From NCBI RefSeq assembly GCF_002803075.1, contig NZ_NNBK01000008.1, positions 1-64,000 of the forward strand: DNA of 64,000 nucleotides. Direction: 5' to 3'. The notes beneath the pieces were generated by a model. It was given only the letters and a program-made list of their open reading frames with translations. It had not been told where the DNA came from and searched no databases. Both the position numbers and the translations under genes were made by a program. This DNA comes from Streptomyces sp. CB01373. GTDB lineage: Bacteria; Actinomycetota; Actinomycetes; Streptomycetales; Streptomycetaceae. Shown in pieces: positions 32,260 to 44,098 of this stretch (position 1 is the stretch's first letter; each line of letters starts with the position of its first letter).

Positions 32260-33412
32260 GGCGGCGGGAGGCTGCGGCGAGGGTCAGGGTGATCGCGGTC
32301 GAGGCCGCTGCTGTTGCCGTCATCGCCGTGGCGGGGGACGTGAGTTGGGCGATCGTGCCGGCCAGGGCGGCGCTCGCGCCCTGGAGGGTGAGCATGCCCG
32401 CGGAGTGCAGGCCCAGGGCGTGGCCGGCCAGTTCGTCGGGGGTCGACGCCATCAGGCGCTCCTGCTGGACCAGGCTCGCGCCGAAGCCGACGGAGGCGAG
32501 GGTCACCAGGCAGGCGGCCACCGGTACGGGCGGGTGGAGGACGAAGAGCAGGTACGGGGCGGCCAGCAGCAGGAGCAGCGGCGTGGCCGCCCGGCGGCGT
32601 ACCGCCGGAGGCAGCAGGCGGCCCACCGTCACATCGCCGGCCAGCATCCCGAACGCCGCGCACGCGAACAGCGTGCCCGCCGCCGCGGGGCTGTAGGAGA
32701 CGTACAGGGACTCGCAGCCGACCACCAGGCCGTTGGGGAGCCACAGGCCCAGGTAGGTCAGACGGCGCGGGCGGGACGACCACAGCAGGGCGTTGGTGCG
32801 CCAGGTCGCCGAGACGGACGGGCGGCCGGAGGTGCGCGGACGGCGCCGGGTCAGGCCGAGGCGGAGCACCGCCGCCGCCACGGCGTACAGCGCGGCGGAC
32901 AGCAGCAGCGAGACCCGCGGTGACAGGGCCGCCACCAGCACCCCGCCCGTCGCGAACCCGATGATCTGCATGATGCCGCTCATCATGTTGAACACCGAAC
33001 GCCCCAGCAGATAGCCGTCCTTGGACAGGATCTCGTTCAGCAGGCCCCAGCGGACTCCCCCGCCCAGGGAGGCGACCAGCCCCTGCGCGAGGATCACCGC
33101 GAAGACCGCCCACAGCGCCAGACCGGGCACCGCCAGCAGCGCCGTGCCCGCCGCGAAGGACAGGCAGACGCCCACCAGCGCACGCCTCGGCGGCAGCCGG
33201 TCCGACCCGGACAGGAAGAGGGTCGCGCCGAGCACCTGGGCCAGCGAGGGCCCGAACATGCTCACCGCGGAGAGCAGGGGCGAGCCCGTCGCCCGGTACA
33301 CCAGGGTGCCGAGCGCGAGACCGCTCGCCGTCTGGGCCACCGTCTGCGCGCAGGACGCGAGGAAGAGCGGGGTGAACTCCGGGGTGCGGAAGAGCTGCTG
33401 GTAGCTGCGCAT
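32159..33412 (-). CDS. MFS transporter, probable exporter
   Basis: 417 residues from ATG 33412. About 12 hydrophobic helices with an MFS pattern (FTPLFLASCAQTVAQTASGLALGTLVYRATGSPLLSAVSMFG, shown as landmark; LSGSDRLPPRRALVG as the loop 2-3 motif). The last about 35 residues are Pro/Thr-rich and overlap the convergent small gene. Divergent from an ArsR-type regulator with a palindrome between them, which suggests a regulated efflux pump. Substrate unknown. Confidence 0.85.
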   Translation of the reverse strand: MRSYQQLFRTPEFTPLFLASCAQTVAQTASGLALGTLVYRATGSPLLSAVSMFGPSLAQVLGATLFLSGSDRLPPRRALVGVCLSFAAGTALLAVPGLALWAVFAVILAQGLVASLGGGVRWGLLNEILSKDGYLLGRSVFNMMSGIMQIIGFATGGVLVAALSPRVSLLLSAALYAVAAAVLRLGLTRRRPRTSGRPSVSATWRTNALLWSSRPRRLTYLGLWLPNGLVVGCESLYVSYSPAAAGTLFACAAFGMLAGDVTVGRLLPPAVRRRAATPLLLLLAAPYLLFVLHPPVPVAACLVTLASVGFGASLVQQERLMASTPDELAGHALGLHSAGMLTLQGASAALAGTIAQLTSPATAMTATAAASTAITLTLAAASRRPNTENPNPSSPTPDTPTARTTPPPTPQEEHPSR

Positions 33413-33452
33413 GCGCCGGAGTCTCGGGCGGGAACGGGGCCGGTGGTTATTG

Positions 33453-33470
33453 TTTCGCGCAGGCGCGAAA
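33453..33470. promoter_or_regulatory. Palindrome between MFS and ArsR-type genes, candidate operator
   Basis: TTTCGCGC and GCGCGAAA form a perfect 8-bp inverted repeat with a 2-base spacer. It is 40 bases from the MFS start and 22 bases from the regulator start, so a bound regulator could block both promoters. Confidence 0.7.
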
Positions 33471-33492
33471 GGTCGCCGGGGAGGGGCAGTCC

Positions 33493-34485
33493 ATGGGCCT
33501 GTGGCAGATCAACGCCGACACACTCGCCGGGAGCCGGTTCGTGCTCTCGCCGCTCGCGGAGACCTTCGCGAGCCTGAAACTGCTGCACGCGGGCTCCGGC
33601 AACCACCCCGGCGAACAGGCGTGGCTGCGCGCGCACCTGCCCGCCTTCCGGCGCCTCCTCGCCGGCGACCCCGTCACCGCGCTCCTCGTCCGCGCGGGAC
33701 TCGGCCGGGACTGGATCGCCGACTTCCTCACCCCCACACCGCTGGACGAGGAGTCCTTCGAGGAAGGCGTCGAGCGGGTACGCGCCGCCGACCCGGAGGC
33801 GGCCCGAGCGCACCTGCGGACCTCGCTCGCCGGACCGCTGCCGGCCGCCCTGGAGCGGGACGACCTGCCCGAACGCGCGGCCCGGCTCCTGGAGTACGTC
33901 TGGGCGGACACCGTACGGCCCTCCTGGACCCGGCGGCGACACGTCCTCGAAGCCGATGTCGTCGCACGGACCGCGCAGGTCAGCCGGGGCGGCTGGGCCG
34001 CGGTGCTGGACACCCTGCGACCGGGCACGCGCTGGCTCGGCGAGAACCGGTTCCAGGTCAACCTGCACGAGTATCCGCCGCGCGAGCTCTCCGGCGCCCA
34101 GCTCGTCTTCGTGCCGGTCACCCCGAAGACCGGCTGGGTGGCGTGGGACGAACCGCGGCGCCGCTACGCCGTCGTCTATCCCTGCGCCGGCGCCCTCGCC
34201 GACACCGACGCGCGCCGCGCCTCCGTGCCCACGGGCCTCGGGGCCCTGCTGGGCCGCGCCCGCGCCGAGGTCCTGCTCCTGCTCGTCTCCCCGCTCAGCA
34301 CCACCCAGCTGACCGCCGTGACCGGCCAGACCCTGGGCTCCGTGGGCCGCCACCTGCGCGTACTCCTTGACGCGGGCCTGGTGGAACGCCGCCGAGCCGG
34401 ACGCTCGGTCCTGTACTCACGGACCGGCGCGGGCCAGGTCCTCATCGAGGCGGCAGCCTGTCGGGGCACTAGCATCCGCTCATGA
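33493..34485 (+). CDS. ArsR-type winged-helix regulator with DUF5937-like N-terminus
   Basis: 330 residues from ATG 33493 behind GAGGGG. The N-terminal about 230 residues match the DUF5937-type extension seen in streptomycete ArsR proteins (FVLSPLAETFASLKLL, HLPAFRRLLAGDP). The winged helix lies at about 255-325: LLLVSPLSTTQLTAVTGQTLGSVGRHLRVLLDAGLVERRRAGRSVLYSRT. No Cys-based metal site is visible, so the signal is probably not a metal. The stop overlaps the glutathione peroxidase start (ATGA). Confidence 0.88.
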   Translation: MGLWQINADTLAGSRFVLSPLAETFASLKLLHAGSGNHPGEQAWLRAHLPAFRRLLAGDPVTALLVRAGLGRDWIADFLTPTPLDEESFEEGVERVRAADPEAARAHLRTSLAGPLPAALERDDLPERAARLLEYVWADTVRPSWTRRRHVLEADVVARTAQVSRGGWAAVLDTLRPGTRWLGENRFQVNLHEYPPRELSGAQLVFVPVTPKTGWVAWDEPRRRYAVVYPCAGALADTDARRASVPTGLGALLGRARAEVLLLLVSPLSTTQLTAVTGQTLGSVGRHLRVLLDAGLVERRRAGRSVLYSRTGAGQVLIEAAACRGTSIRS

Positions 34486-35003
34486 CGACTTCAGACAGCA
34501 GCAGCGAACTCGCCCCGGACTCCCCCCTGGCCGTGGAGATCGGTGCCCTTCAGGGCGGGGCGGCCGGACTCGGGCAGTACGCGGGGCAGGTCGTGCTCAT
34601 CGTGAACGTGGCGTCCAAGTGCGGGCTCACTCCGCAGTACGCCGGACTCGAACAACTGCACGAGCGGTATGCGGCGCAGGGCTTCACCGTGCTCGGCGTG
34701 CCGTGCAACCAGTTCATGGGGCAGGAGCCGGGCAGCGCCGAGGAGATCGCCGCGTTCTGTTCCGCCACGTACGGCGTCACCTTCCCCATGACCGAGAAGG
34801 CCGAGGTGAACGGGGAGGGACGGCACCCGCTCTACGAGCGTCTGACCGGCTTCGCCGACGCCGAGGGTTACACCGGGGACATCCGCTGGAACTTCGAGAA
34901 GTTCCTGGTCGGACGGGACGGCAAGGTCGTCGCCCGGTTCTCCCCGCAGACCGCCCCCGAGGCCGCCGAGCTGGTCACGGCCGTCGAGGAGCAGCTCGCC
35001 TGA
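34482..35003 (+). CDS. Glutathione peroxidase-family peroxidase
   Basis: 173 residues from ATG 34482. Catalytic Cys47 is in NVASKCGLTPQY; the partner residues Q81 (CNQFMGQEPG), W136 and N137 (RWNFEKFL) complete the GPx site. Actinomycetes lack glutathione, so the reductant is probably thioredoxin, as for other Cys-GPx enzymes (family knowledge). Translationally coupled to the ArsR-type regulator, which is uncommon and points to a role in the same stress response. Confidence 0.93.
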   Translation: MTTSDSSSELAPDSPLAVEIGALQGGAAGLGQYAGQVVLIVNVASKCGLTPQYAGLEQLHERYAAQGFTVLGVPCNQFMGQEPGSAEEIAAFCSATYGVTFPMTEKAEVNGEGRHPLYERLTGFADAEGYTGDIRWNFEKFLVGRDGKVVARFSPQTAPEAAELVTAVEEQLA

Positions 35004-35028
35004 CGAGCCCCTCCCCCTGAGGTGAGCG

Positions 35029-35067
35029 GTCCGCCGGCCCGGGGCCGTGGCTCCCGGGCCGGCGGAC
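35029..35067. terminator. Bidirectional terminator between convergent genes
   Basis: A perfect 14-bp stem (35029-35042 with 35054-35067) and 11-base loop, between the peroxidase stop and the stop of the large membrane protein at 35070. Confidence 0.75.
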
Positions 35068-35069
35068 GG

Positions 35070-36986
35070 TCACTTCTTCAGCTCGTCCGGGCACGGAGTG
35101 CCGCGCGGGAGCTGGTACGGCGCCGCCAGCCGGTACGTGCCCGGCTTCGGCGCGAGCAGCTCGGTCCACTTGTCGCCCTGGGCGTCCTGCTCCGTCTCCA
35201 TGAGGCAGCCGTTGACGTTGTCGTACGTCTTCGGCTCGCCCTCGGCGCGGTGCTTGGAGGCGTCGGTCTCCTGGGGCGCCTTGAGGCTCTTGCCCTGGTC
35301 GTCGACGAGGCTCAGCCAGGGCGAGTACGGGATGCGGATGAGGATGCGGCCCGCCTTGCGCACCTGGAGGGTCATCTCGCCCTGCTCGGCCCGTTCGACG
35401 ACCGCGTCCGGCTCGGCGAGCGGCGCCGGGTCGGTGACCTTGAACAGCTGCCAGTTGGCGTCGCCCCAGATCTGCTTCAGGTACGGCATGCCCTCCTGCA
35501 CCAGCGCGCGTTCACGCTCGCCGCCGTTGCCGTCGACCTCGCCCTTGGGCAGCACCACGTAGTGCACCGCCCACCGCTGCAACCAGTCGTGGTAGTTCGC
35601 CGAGTTGAGCGTGTCGTCGTAGAAGAGCGGGTTGCGCTGCATGTCGGCCTGGCGGTTCCAGCCGCGGGCCAGGTTGACGTAGGGCGCCAGCGCGGAGGCC
35701 TCGCGGTGGGAGCGGGCGGGGACCACCTCGACGCGGCCCTTCTCCGCGCCGGCCCGCTGCAACTGGTTGACCAGGGGGGCCAGCTCACGCGCCCAGGAGG
35801 CGGCGGGAGTGGTGTTGACGTTGTCGTCGACCGACTTGAACCCTATCCAGCCGACGAAGCCGACGACGGCCACCACGATCGCGTACCAGGTGCGCGAGCG
35901 CGGGACCGCGAACGGCAGCGCCGCCACCAGCACCACCCCCGCGAACAGCATGGCCAGCCGGGTGATGTTGGAGCCGATCTGGGAGCTGACCAGCCAGACC
36001 ATGACGACCGCCAGGCCGTACACCGCGGACGTGATCCGGACCGTCTTCCAGTCCCGGGGGACGAGGACGACGGCGAGCACGGCGTAGATCAGCGGCAGGA
36101 TCACCGAGGCGAACGCCATCGGCTGGGTGCCGGAGAAGGGGAACAGCCAGGCCGACACGGCCACCACCGCGGCCGGGGCCAGGCCGAGCGCCCAGAAGCC
36201 AGGGCGGCGCTTCTGGAAGAACAGCGCGACCGCGATCAGGCCCACGAACAGGCCCGCCACGGGCGAGGACATGGTGGCGAGCGCGGCCAGCGGGGCCGCG
36301 ACCAGCGCCTTCGCCCAGCGTTTGAAGCGCCAGCGGTGCGGCCAGCAGAACACGGCCGCGACCGCGCCCAGCGCGAACATGGTCCCCAGGCCGTAGGTCA
36401 CCCGGCCCGACATCGCGTTGCACAGCAGCCCGAAGACGCCGATCAGCGCGGCCCACAGGGGGTTCCTGACCGAGGGGCTGCGGATGAGGACCAGCATCAG
36501 CAGGCCCGCCGAGACGGTGCCCGCGATCATCATGGTCGTACGGACGCCGAGGAGGGACATCAGGTACGGCGACACCACGCTGTACGACACCGGGTGCATG
36601 CCGCCGTACCAGGCCAGGTTGTACGCCGAGTCGGGGTGCCGGCCGACGAACTCGGCCCAGGCGTCCTGCGCCGCGAGGTCGCCGCCGCTGTTGGCGAGCG
36701 TGAAGAACCAGACGACGTGCAACAGGCCTGCCAGGGCGGTGACGGACAGCACGGGGTGCCGCAGCATCCGCTCCCGGACCGCCATGACCGCGGCCCGGAC
36801 ACGGGACCCTCCGCCGTCCCGTTCCCCGTCCCGGCCGCCTCCGGGGCCGCCCACCTGACCGCCCGCCGGGCCGTCCTTCCGACGGTGGTCGTCCTTCGCG
36901 TCCGTCGCCGACGCGCCTATTCGCGGTCCCTCCCCCGGGCGGCCCGGATCGGCGTCGTCGGCGCGTGTCGGATCCGCTGTGGCCAC
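35070..36986 (-). CDS. Large polytopic membrane protein, GT-C-like
   Basis: 638 residues from GTG 36986 (GGAGAG 9 bases upstream). A Gly/Asp/Arg-rich cytoplasmic tail of about 65 residues, then about 11-12 membrane helices between 78 and 385, and a soluble domain of about 240 residues (NLARGWNRQADMQRNPLFY, HYVVLPKGEVDGNGG, RILIRIPYSPWLSLVDDQG). The layout, with DLAAQDAWAEFVGRHPDSAYNLAWYGG in the first loop, resembles GT-C glycosyltransferases of cell envelope pathways. A conserved catalytic motif was not confirmed. Transporter annotations are possible but less likely. Confidence 0.65.
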   Translation of the reverse strand: MATADPTRADDADPGRPGEGPRIGASATDAKDDHRRKDGPAGGQVGGPGGGRDGERDGGGSRVRAAVMAVRERMLRHPVLSVTALAGLLHVVWFFTLANSGGDLAAQDAWAEFVGRHPDSAYNLAWYGGMHPVSYSVVSPYLMSLLGVRTTMMIAGTVSAGLLMLVLIRSPSVRNPLWAALIGVFGLLCNAMSGRVTYGLGTMFALGAVAAVFCWPHRWRFKRWAKALVAAPLAALATMSSPVAGLFVGLIAVALFFQKRRPGFWALGLAPAAVVAVSAWLFPFSGTQPMAFASVILPLIYAVLAVVLVPRDWKTVRITSAVYGLAVVMVWLVSSQIGSNITRLAMLFAGVVLVAALPFAVPRSRTWYAIVVAVVGFVGWIGFKSVDDNVNTTPAASWARELAPLVNQLQRAGAEKGRVEVVPARSHREASALAPYVNLARGWNRQADMQRNPLFYDDTLNSANYHDWLQRWAVHYVVLPKGEVDGNGGERERALVQEGMPYLKQIWGDANWQLFKVTDPAPLAEPDAVVERAEQGEMTLQVRKAGRILIRIPYSPWLSLVDDQGKSLKAPQETDASKHRAEGEPKTYDNVNGCLMETEQDAQGDKWTELLAPKPGTYRLAAPYQLPRGTPCPDELKK

Positions 36987-37150
36987 CTGACGGCTCTCCC
37001 CGTGTCCTGTTCCCTGTTCGCGGCCGCGTCCCGCGACCGGCGACGTGTCCGTTTCGTGACGCTAGCACGCACCCCGCCGGGCCAGCTCCCGGGTGGGGCT
37101 GCCCGACGGGGTGGGCGGGGGCGGCGACGGCCGCCGGGACGACGCGGAGA

Positions 37151-39679
<2,529 letters not shown>

Positions 39680-39851
39680 CGATGCCTCCTCATGTGCCGC
39701 ACGCCCAACGTGCCGCTACCGAACCGTGAATCACGATCTGAACCGCCACCCGGACGACGCGACCGAACCCTTGGCCGTACCGCTGTCCGAACCATGTACC
39801 AGTGTCCTGTGTACGGGCCAAACCCACGCGGTAGACGAGAACGACATAGCT

Positions 39852-39873
39852 ACCGGTTCCCTTACGAACCGGT
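39852..39873. promoter_or_regulatory. Inverted repeat between carboxypeptidase and GPP34 genes
   Basis: ACCGGTTC (39852-39859) and GAACCGGT (39866-39873) with a 6-base spacer, in the 260-base region upstream of both divergent genes. It could be an operator or a leader hairpin. Confidence 0.5.
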
Positions 39874-39939
39874 CACGCACCCTCGACAGACCAATGTGAG
39901 AGGGGTCACCCTGTCTTTCATCCACGCGGGGAGGCATGG

Positions 39940-40668
39940 ATGGGCAGGAGCCGCAGAACACTTCCGGAGGAGCTTCTGCTGCTGGCACTGGACCCGGCCA
40001 CGGGTACCACTGCACAGCCGCAGTCGCTCGACCTGGGTCTGGCCGGAGCACAGCTAGTGGAGCTGGCGCTGGCCGGACGGATAGCCCCAGACGGGGATCG
40101 TATCGCCGTGGTGGCGCCACGGCCGACAGGAGATCCGACTCTGGACTGCGCGTTGGAGTTGCTGCGAAGGCGCGGCGCTCCGGTTCGCGCTGTCCACTGG
40201 ATCGGCGGGCCGCGTCTCGGGCTCCGCCAGACGTACCTCTCGCATCTGGAGCGGTGCGGCATGGTGCATGCCGTGGCCGGCCAGATGTGCGGGGTGCTGC
40301 CGACAACTCGCTATCAGGCGACGGACACCGAGATCAGCCGGGAGATCAGGTCCCGGCTGGACTCCGCGATCCGCACCGGCGTACCGCCGGACCCGCGGAC
40401 CGCGGCGCTCGCCGCACTGGCGCACGCGGTCGGCCTCGGCAAGCACCTGTACCCCGGCAACGAGGGACGGTCGTCACGGTCCCGGCTCAGGGACCTGATC
40501 CGGCACGACCCCATGGGCGGCCTCGTGGCGCACGCCGTGATGGACGTCCAGAACGGAGTGGGGGCGCAGCCGCGCCGCGGGGCGGGCGCCAGGCCCGCGG
40601 CGGAACCCGCTCGCGGCGTTCCGATGCAGCCACGCCACGGCTCCATGGCCCGTGCCGTGGCCCACTGA
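39940..40668 (+). CDS. GPP34 (GOLPH3/Vps74-like) family protein
   Basis: 242 residues from ATG 39940 (GGGGAGG 5-6 bases upstream). The family pattern is LPEELLLLALDPATG at the N-terminus, then LGLAGAQLVELALAGRI, CALELLRRRG and helix-rich blocks ending LAALAHAVGLGKHLYPG. In eukaryotes the family binds phosphoinositides; in actinobacteria it is common and unassigned. The C-terminal 40 residues are Arg/Pro-rich. No membrane segment. Confidence 0.85.
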   Translation: MGRSRRTLPEELLLLALDPATGTTAQPQSLDLGLAGAQLVELALAGRIAPDGDRIAVVAPRPTGDPTLDCALELLRRRGAPVRAVHWIGGPRLGLRQTYLSHLERCGMVHAVAGQMCGVLPTTRYQATDTEISREIRSRLDSAIRTGVPPDPRTAALAALAHAVGLGKHLYPGNEGRSSRSRLRDLIRHDPMGGLVAHAVMDVQNGVGAQPRRGAGARPAAEPARGVPMQPRHGSMARAVAH

Positions 40669-40960
40669 GCCGCACAACGCAGCGCCACGCAGCACAGCGC
40701 CACACCGCACGACGCAGCACCGCAGTCCCCCGTCCCGGAACGACAGTCCGGGAGCCGCAGGTTCGACAGGAGCGGCGGGACCGTACACCTCGTACGCGTC
40801 CCGCCGCCCTCGCGGCCACGTCCGGGTGCAAAGGGCGTTGCCGAACTGACGTGTACTCGCTGCATATCCGGCGTTTTCCAGCGGTAGTAAGCACCTTGGT
40901 GGCAATCTGCTCAGCAGCAGATACGCAAAGTAGAGGCATGCGGCCGGAGGTGCACGTCCC
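40669..40960. other. Intergenic region with short direct repeats
   Basis: 292 bases. The first 80 hold repeated CGCAGC and CAGCGCCAC units. Further on lies CTGCTCAGCAGCAG. No gene is supported. It should hold the promoter for the XRE regulator at 40961. Confidence 0.45.
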
Positions 40961-41818
40961 GTGGCGTCCAATGTCAATCCCACTGTCAGGCGACGCCGAC
41001 TCGGCCAGGAGTTGCGCAAGCTGCGCGAAAACAAGGGCATGACGGCCGAGGAGGTGGCCGAGAGGCTGCTGGTGTCGCAGTCGAAGATCAGCCGCCTGGA
41101 GAACGGCCGGCGCAGCATCAGCCAGCGTGACGTCCGCGATCTGTGCGGGGTCTACGAGGTGGAGGACCACCGGATCGTCGACTCGCTGATGCAGATGGCC
41201 AAGGACTCGCGCCAGCAGGGCTGGTGGCACTCCTTCGGCGACATCCCCTACAGCGTCTACATCGGCCTGGAGACGGACGCGGCGAGCCTGCGGATCTACG
41301 ACCCCCAGGTCGTTCCCGGGCTGCTTCAGACCCGCCAGTACGCGGAGGCGCTCATCGCGGGCGCACTGCCGGAGACGGCGCCCGTCGACATCGAGAAGCG
41401 GGTGCAGGTCAGAATGCGCCGGCAGGAACGAATCTCCGCCGCGGAGAACCCGTTGCGGCTGTGGACGGTCCTGGACGAGGCCGCCCTGCGCCGGGTCGTC
41501 GGCAGCCCCGCCCTGATGCGGGAGCAGTTGGAGCACCTGGTCGAGCAGACCCGGCTGCCGCACGTGACCGTGCAGGTGATCCCCTTCGAGATGGGTGCGC
41601 ACCCGGGCCTCAACGGGCAGTACGCGATCCTGGAGTTCCCGGACACGGCGGACTCCAGCGTCGTCTACATCGAGGGCGTCACCAGCGACTTGTACCTGGA
41701 GAAGGCGAACGACGTACAGAAGTACAGCGTGATGTACGAGCACCTGCGGGCGCAGGCGCTGAACGTGGAGCAGTCACGGCAGTTCATCGCGAATATCGCC
41801 AAGGAACACACGCATTGA
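40961..41818 (+). CDS. XRE-family regulator with DUF5753 domain
   Basis: 285 residues from GTG 40961 with GGAGG 10 bases upstream. HTH at about 13-68 (LGQELRKLRENKGMTAEEVAERLLVSQSKISRLENGRRSIS). The DUF5753 domain fills the rest, with hallmark YDPQVVPGLLQTRQYAEAL, LWTVLDEAALRRVVG and VTVQVIPFEMGAHPGLNG. These regulators pair with a DUF397 protein (next gene at 42002) in development-linked control modules such as those of the WhiJ type. Confidence 0.93.
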   Translation: MASNVNPTVRRRRLGQELRKLRENKGMTAEEVAERLLVSQSKISRLENGRRSISQRDVRDLCGVYEVEDHRIVDSLMQMAKDSRQQGWWHSFGDIPYSVYIGLETDAASLRIYDPQVVPGLLQTRQYAEALIAGALPETAPVDIEKRVQVRMRRQERISAAENPLRLWTVLDEAALRRVVGSPALMREQLEHLVEQTRLPHVTVQVIPFEMGAHPGLNGQYAILEFPDTADSSVVYIEGVTSDLYLEKANDVQKYSVMYEHLRAQALNVEQSRQFIANIAKEHTH

Positions 41819-42001
41819 GTGCCGCAGCTTGAAGGTGCCGCACGGTACACCTTCACCAGGCCAAAGCGGAAGACTCCATTGGAATATGCCATCCGTAAGG
41901 ATGAATAGTCCCTTCGGACCCGGAGTGCGGCGGGTAGCGTCGATCACGCCATCGATCAACAACGGTGGCGCAATCCACTCCACTCGCAATCCGGAGCAGA
42001 A

Positions 42002-42193
42002 ATGGCAATTCGTCAGGGCGTCAGGGAGACGTGGACCAAGTCCTCGTACTCCACGGGCAACGGCGCGTGCGTCGAAGTCAAGTCACCGGTGGTCGCGGCC
42101 ATGGCGGTCCGGGACTCCAAGGTCTCCTCGGGACCGGTGCTCGACTTCCACGCCGACGCATGGAACACGTTCGTGACGTCGCTCAAGGCTTGA
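42002..42193 (+). CDS. DUF397 protein, partner of XRE regulator
   Basis: 63 residues. Complete DUF397 pattern: WTKSSYSTGNGACVEVKS then AMAVRDSKVSSGPVLDFHADAWNTFV. It follows the XRE-DUF5753 gene by 183 bases, more than usual. By analogy with WhiJ-type systems it modulates the regulator's DNA binding. Confidence 0.92.
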   Translation: MAIRQGVRETWTKSSYSTGNGACVEVKSPVVAAMAVRDSKVSSGPVLDFHADAWNTFVTSLKA

Positions 42194-42506
42194 GAAGACA
42201 ACCGCACGACAACTGCAACAAGCACCAGCTGATGAGCCCTCTCGACGAGTTCGCCGTCCTTGCCGAGGGGGCTCCGCTGTGCCCGGACGCCGGCCCCGCC
42301 CGGTTTAATTCACGTACATGAACCAAGGTCAGCAAGGCGAACATCTTTGCCCGCTCTTGACCTGACGCTTGCTTGTCGTGCCCACGCCATCGAACCCACG
42401 ATGAGCGGGCACTTCGCGACCTTCCTCGCCCCTACCCCGTTCAGGCGAAGTGCCAACCAGCTGAGCGGAGTTCACAAGGCGGACCCTGGAAGGGAGCCAT
42501 GAACCC
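42194..42506. other. Region upstream of the symporter gene
   Basis: 313 bases without a gene. A hairpin at 42378-42422 (outer GTGCCC/GGGCAC, inner CATCG/CGATG) may end the DUF397 transcript or sit in the symporter leader. No operator identified. Confidence 0.45.
42378..42422 (+). terminator. Hairpin between DUF397 and symporter genes
   Basis: Outer arms 42378-42383 and 42417-42422, inner arms 42388-42392 and 42399-42403, with an asymmetric internal loop. Weak as a terminator because there is no U tract. Confidence 0.4.
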
Positions 42507-44075
42507 ATGAACAGTCTCGACTGGGCCGTACTCATCGGCTACTTCGGTGTCATGGTGGCCATCGGCGTCTGGTCCCACCGGCGCGTCGACGACGTCAGCG
42601 ACTTCTTCACCGCGGGCGGCAAGATGCCCTGGTGGCTGTCGGGCATCTCGCACCACATGTCGGGCTACAGCGCGGTGATGTTCACTGGTTACGCCGGCAT
42701 CGCCTACACCTACGGTGTCACGTCCTTCGTCACCTGGTCCTTCCCCATCGCGCTCGGCATCGCCATCGGGTCGAGGCTGTTCGCCCCGCGGATCAACCGG
42801 CTGCGGTCCCGGCTGCACGTGGCCTCGCCGCTCGAATACCTGAAGAACCGCTACAACCTGCCCACCCAGCAGGCCCTCGCCTGGTCCGGGATGCTGCTGA
42901 AGGTCGTGGACGTGGCCTCCAAGTGGGCCGCCATCGCCACCCTGCTGTCCGTGTTCACGGGCATGTCCCTCAACCACGGCATCCTGATCACCGGCGTGAT
43001 CACCGCCTTCTACTGCACCATCGGCGGTCTGTGGGCCGACGCCCTCACCGAACTGGGCCAGTTCGTCATCCAGCTCCTGGCCGGCATCACCATGTTCGTG
43101 GCCGTGGTCGCCGAACTCGGCCCGCACGGCGGCTTCTTCGGCGTCTGGGACGACCCGGCGCTGCACGGCCACACCAAGCCGCTGGTCGGCCCGTACGGAA
43201 CGGTGTTCCTGCTCGCGTTCCTCTTCATCAAGCTGTTCGAGTACAACGGCGGAATGCTCAACCAGGCGCAGCGGTACATGGCCACGGCGTCCGCCCGTGA
43301 GGCCACCCGCTCAGCGCGGCTCTCCGCCGTCCTGTGGCTGGTCTGGCCGCTCGTCCTGTTCTTCCCGATGTGGATGTCGCCGCTGCTGGTCCACGCGCAG
43401 AAGCCGGACGGCTCCGACTCCTACGCCCTGATGACCGAGCAGTTGCTGCCGCACGGCCTGCTGGGGCTGGTGGTCGTCGGCTTCTTCTCGCACACGATGG
43501 CCATGTGCTCCTCCGACGCCAACGCCATCGCGGCCGTCTTCACCCGGGACATCGCGCCCGTCGTCTCCGCGCGGGCACGGGCCTGGAACCAGCGCAGCGG
43601 GCTGGTCGCCGCCCGGCTGACCACGGTGGTCTTCCTCGCGCTGTCCATGGCGGTGGCCACGCAGGTCAACTCGCCGACGTTCAAGGACATCATCACCGTC
43701 GTCATCAAATGGGTCGCCGGCCTCATGGGACCGATCGCCATCCCGATGATGCTGGGCCTGCTCCGCCCGTTCCGCCGCTCCGGTCCGACGGCGGCGCTCA
43801 CCAGCTGGGCGGCGGGCCTGCTGGCCTTCTGGCTGGTGAACTACCCGATCAACTGGAACGTCGACGGCGGAGTGCCGTTGCAGTACCAGGTGTCGGTGCC
43901 GCTCGCGGTCTCCCTGGTCCTCTACATCGGCATCGGGTTCGTCAAGCCGGAGGACACACCGGAACGCCTCGCGGTCATCGAGAAGGTCAACACGGACGGC
44001 GACGGCGACCTGGCGGCGGCCGCGGTGCCGGCTCCGGCGGGCGCGGGCGACGACGCGGTGGGGAAGCAGCCGTAG
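42507..44075 (+). CDS. Sodium:solute symporter family protein
   Basis: 522 residues from ATG 42507. About 13-14 membrane helices; SSS-family features are DFFTAGGKMPWWLSGISHHMSGYSAVMFTGYAGIAYTYG at the first helices (landmark), VDVASKWAAIATLLSVFTG, and WVAGLMGPIAIPMMLGLL. The pattern is nearest to sugar or related solute symporters (SGLT-like), but the substrate is not certain. A hydrophilic C-terminal tail of about 45 residues. Convergent with the next gene. Confidence 0.9.
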   Translation: MNSLDWAVLIGYFGVMVAIGVWSHRRVDDVSDFFTAGGKMPWWLSGISHHMSGYSAVMFTGYAGIAYTYGVTSFVTWSFPIALGIAIGSRLFAPRINRLRSRLHVASPLEYLKNRYNLPTQQALAWSGMLLKVVDVASKWAAIATLLSVFTGMSLNHGILITGVITAFYCTIGGLWADALTELGQFVIQLLAGITMFVAVVAELGPHGGFFGVWDDPALHGHTKPLVGPYGTVFLLAFLFIKLFEYNGGMLNQAQRYMATASAREATRSARLSAVLWLVWPLVLFFPMWMSPLLVHAQKPDGSDSYALMTEQLLPHGLLGLVVVGFFSHTMAMCSSDANAIAAVFTRDIAPVVSARARAWNQRSGLVAARLTTVVFLALSMAVATQVNSPTFKDIITVVIKWVAGLMGPIAIPMMLGLLRPFRRSGPTAALTSWAAGLLAFWLVNYPINWNVDGGVPLQYQVSVPLAVSLVLYIGIGFVKPEDTPERLAVIEKVNTDGDGDLAAAAVPAPAGAGDDAVGKQP

Positions 44076-44098
44076 CGGCACGCGGCCCGTGCGGCTAC
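44072..44098. terminator. Hairpin between convergent symporter and ADP-ribosylglycohydrolase-like genes
   Basis: An 11-bp stem with one mismatch (44072-44082 with 44088-44098), overlapping both gene ends. Probably a shared terminator. Confidence 0.55.
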
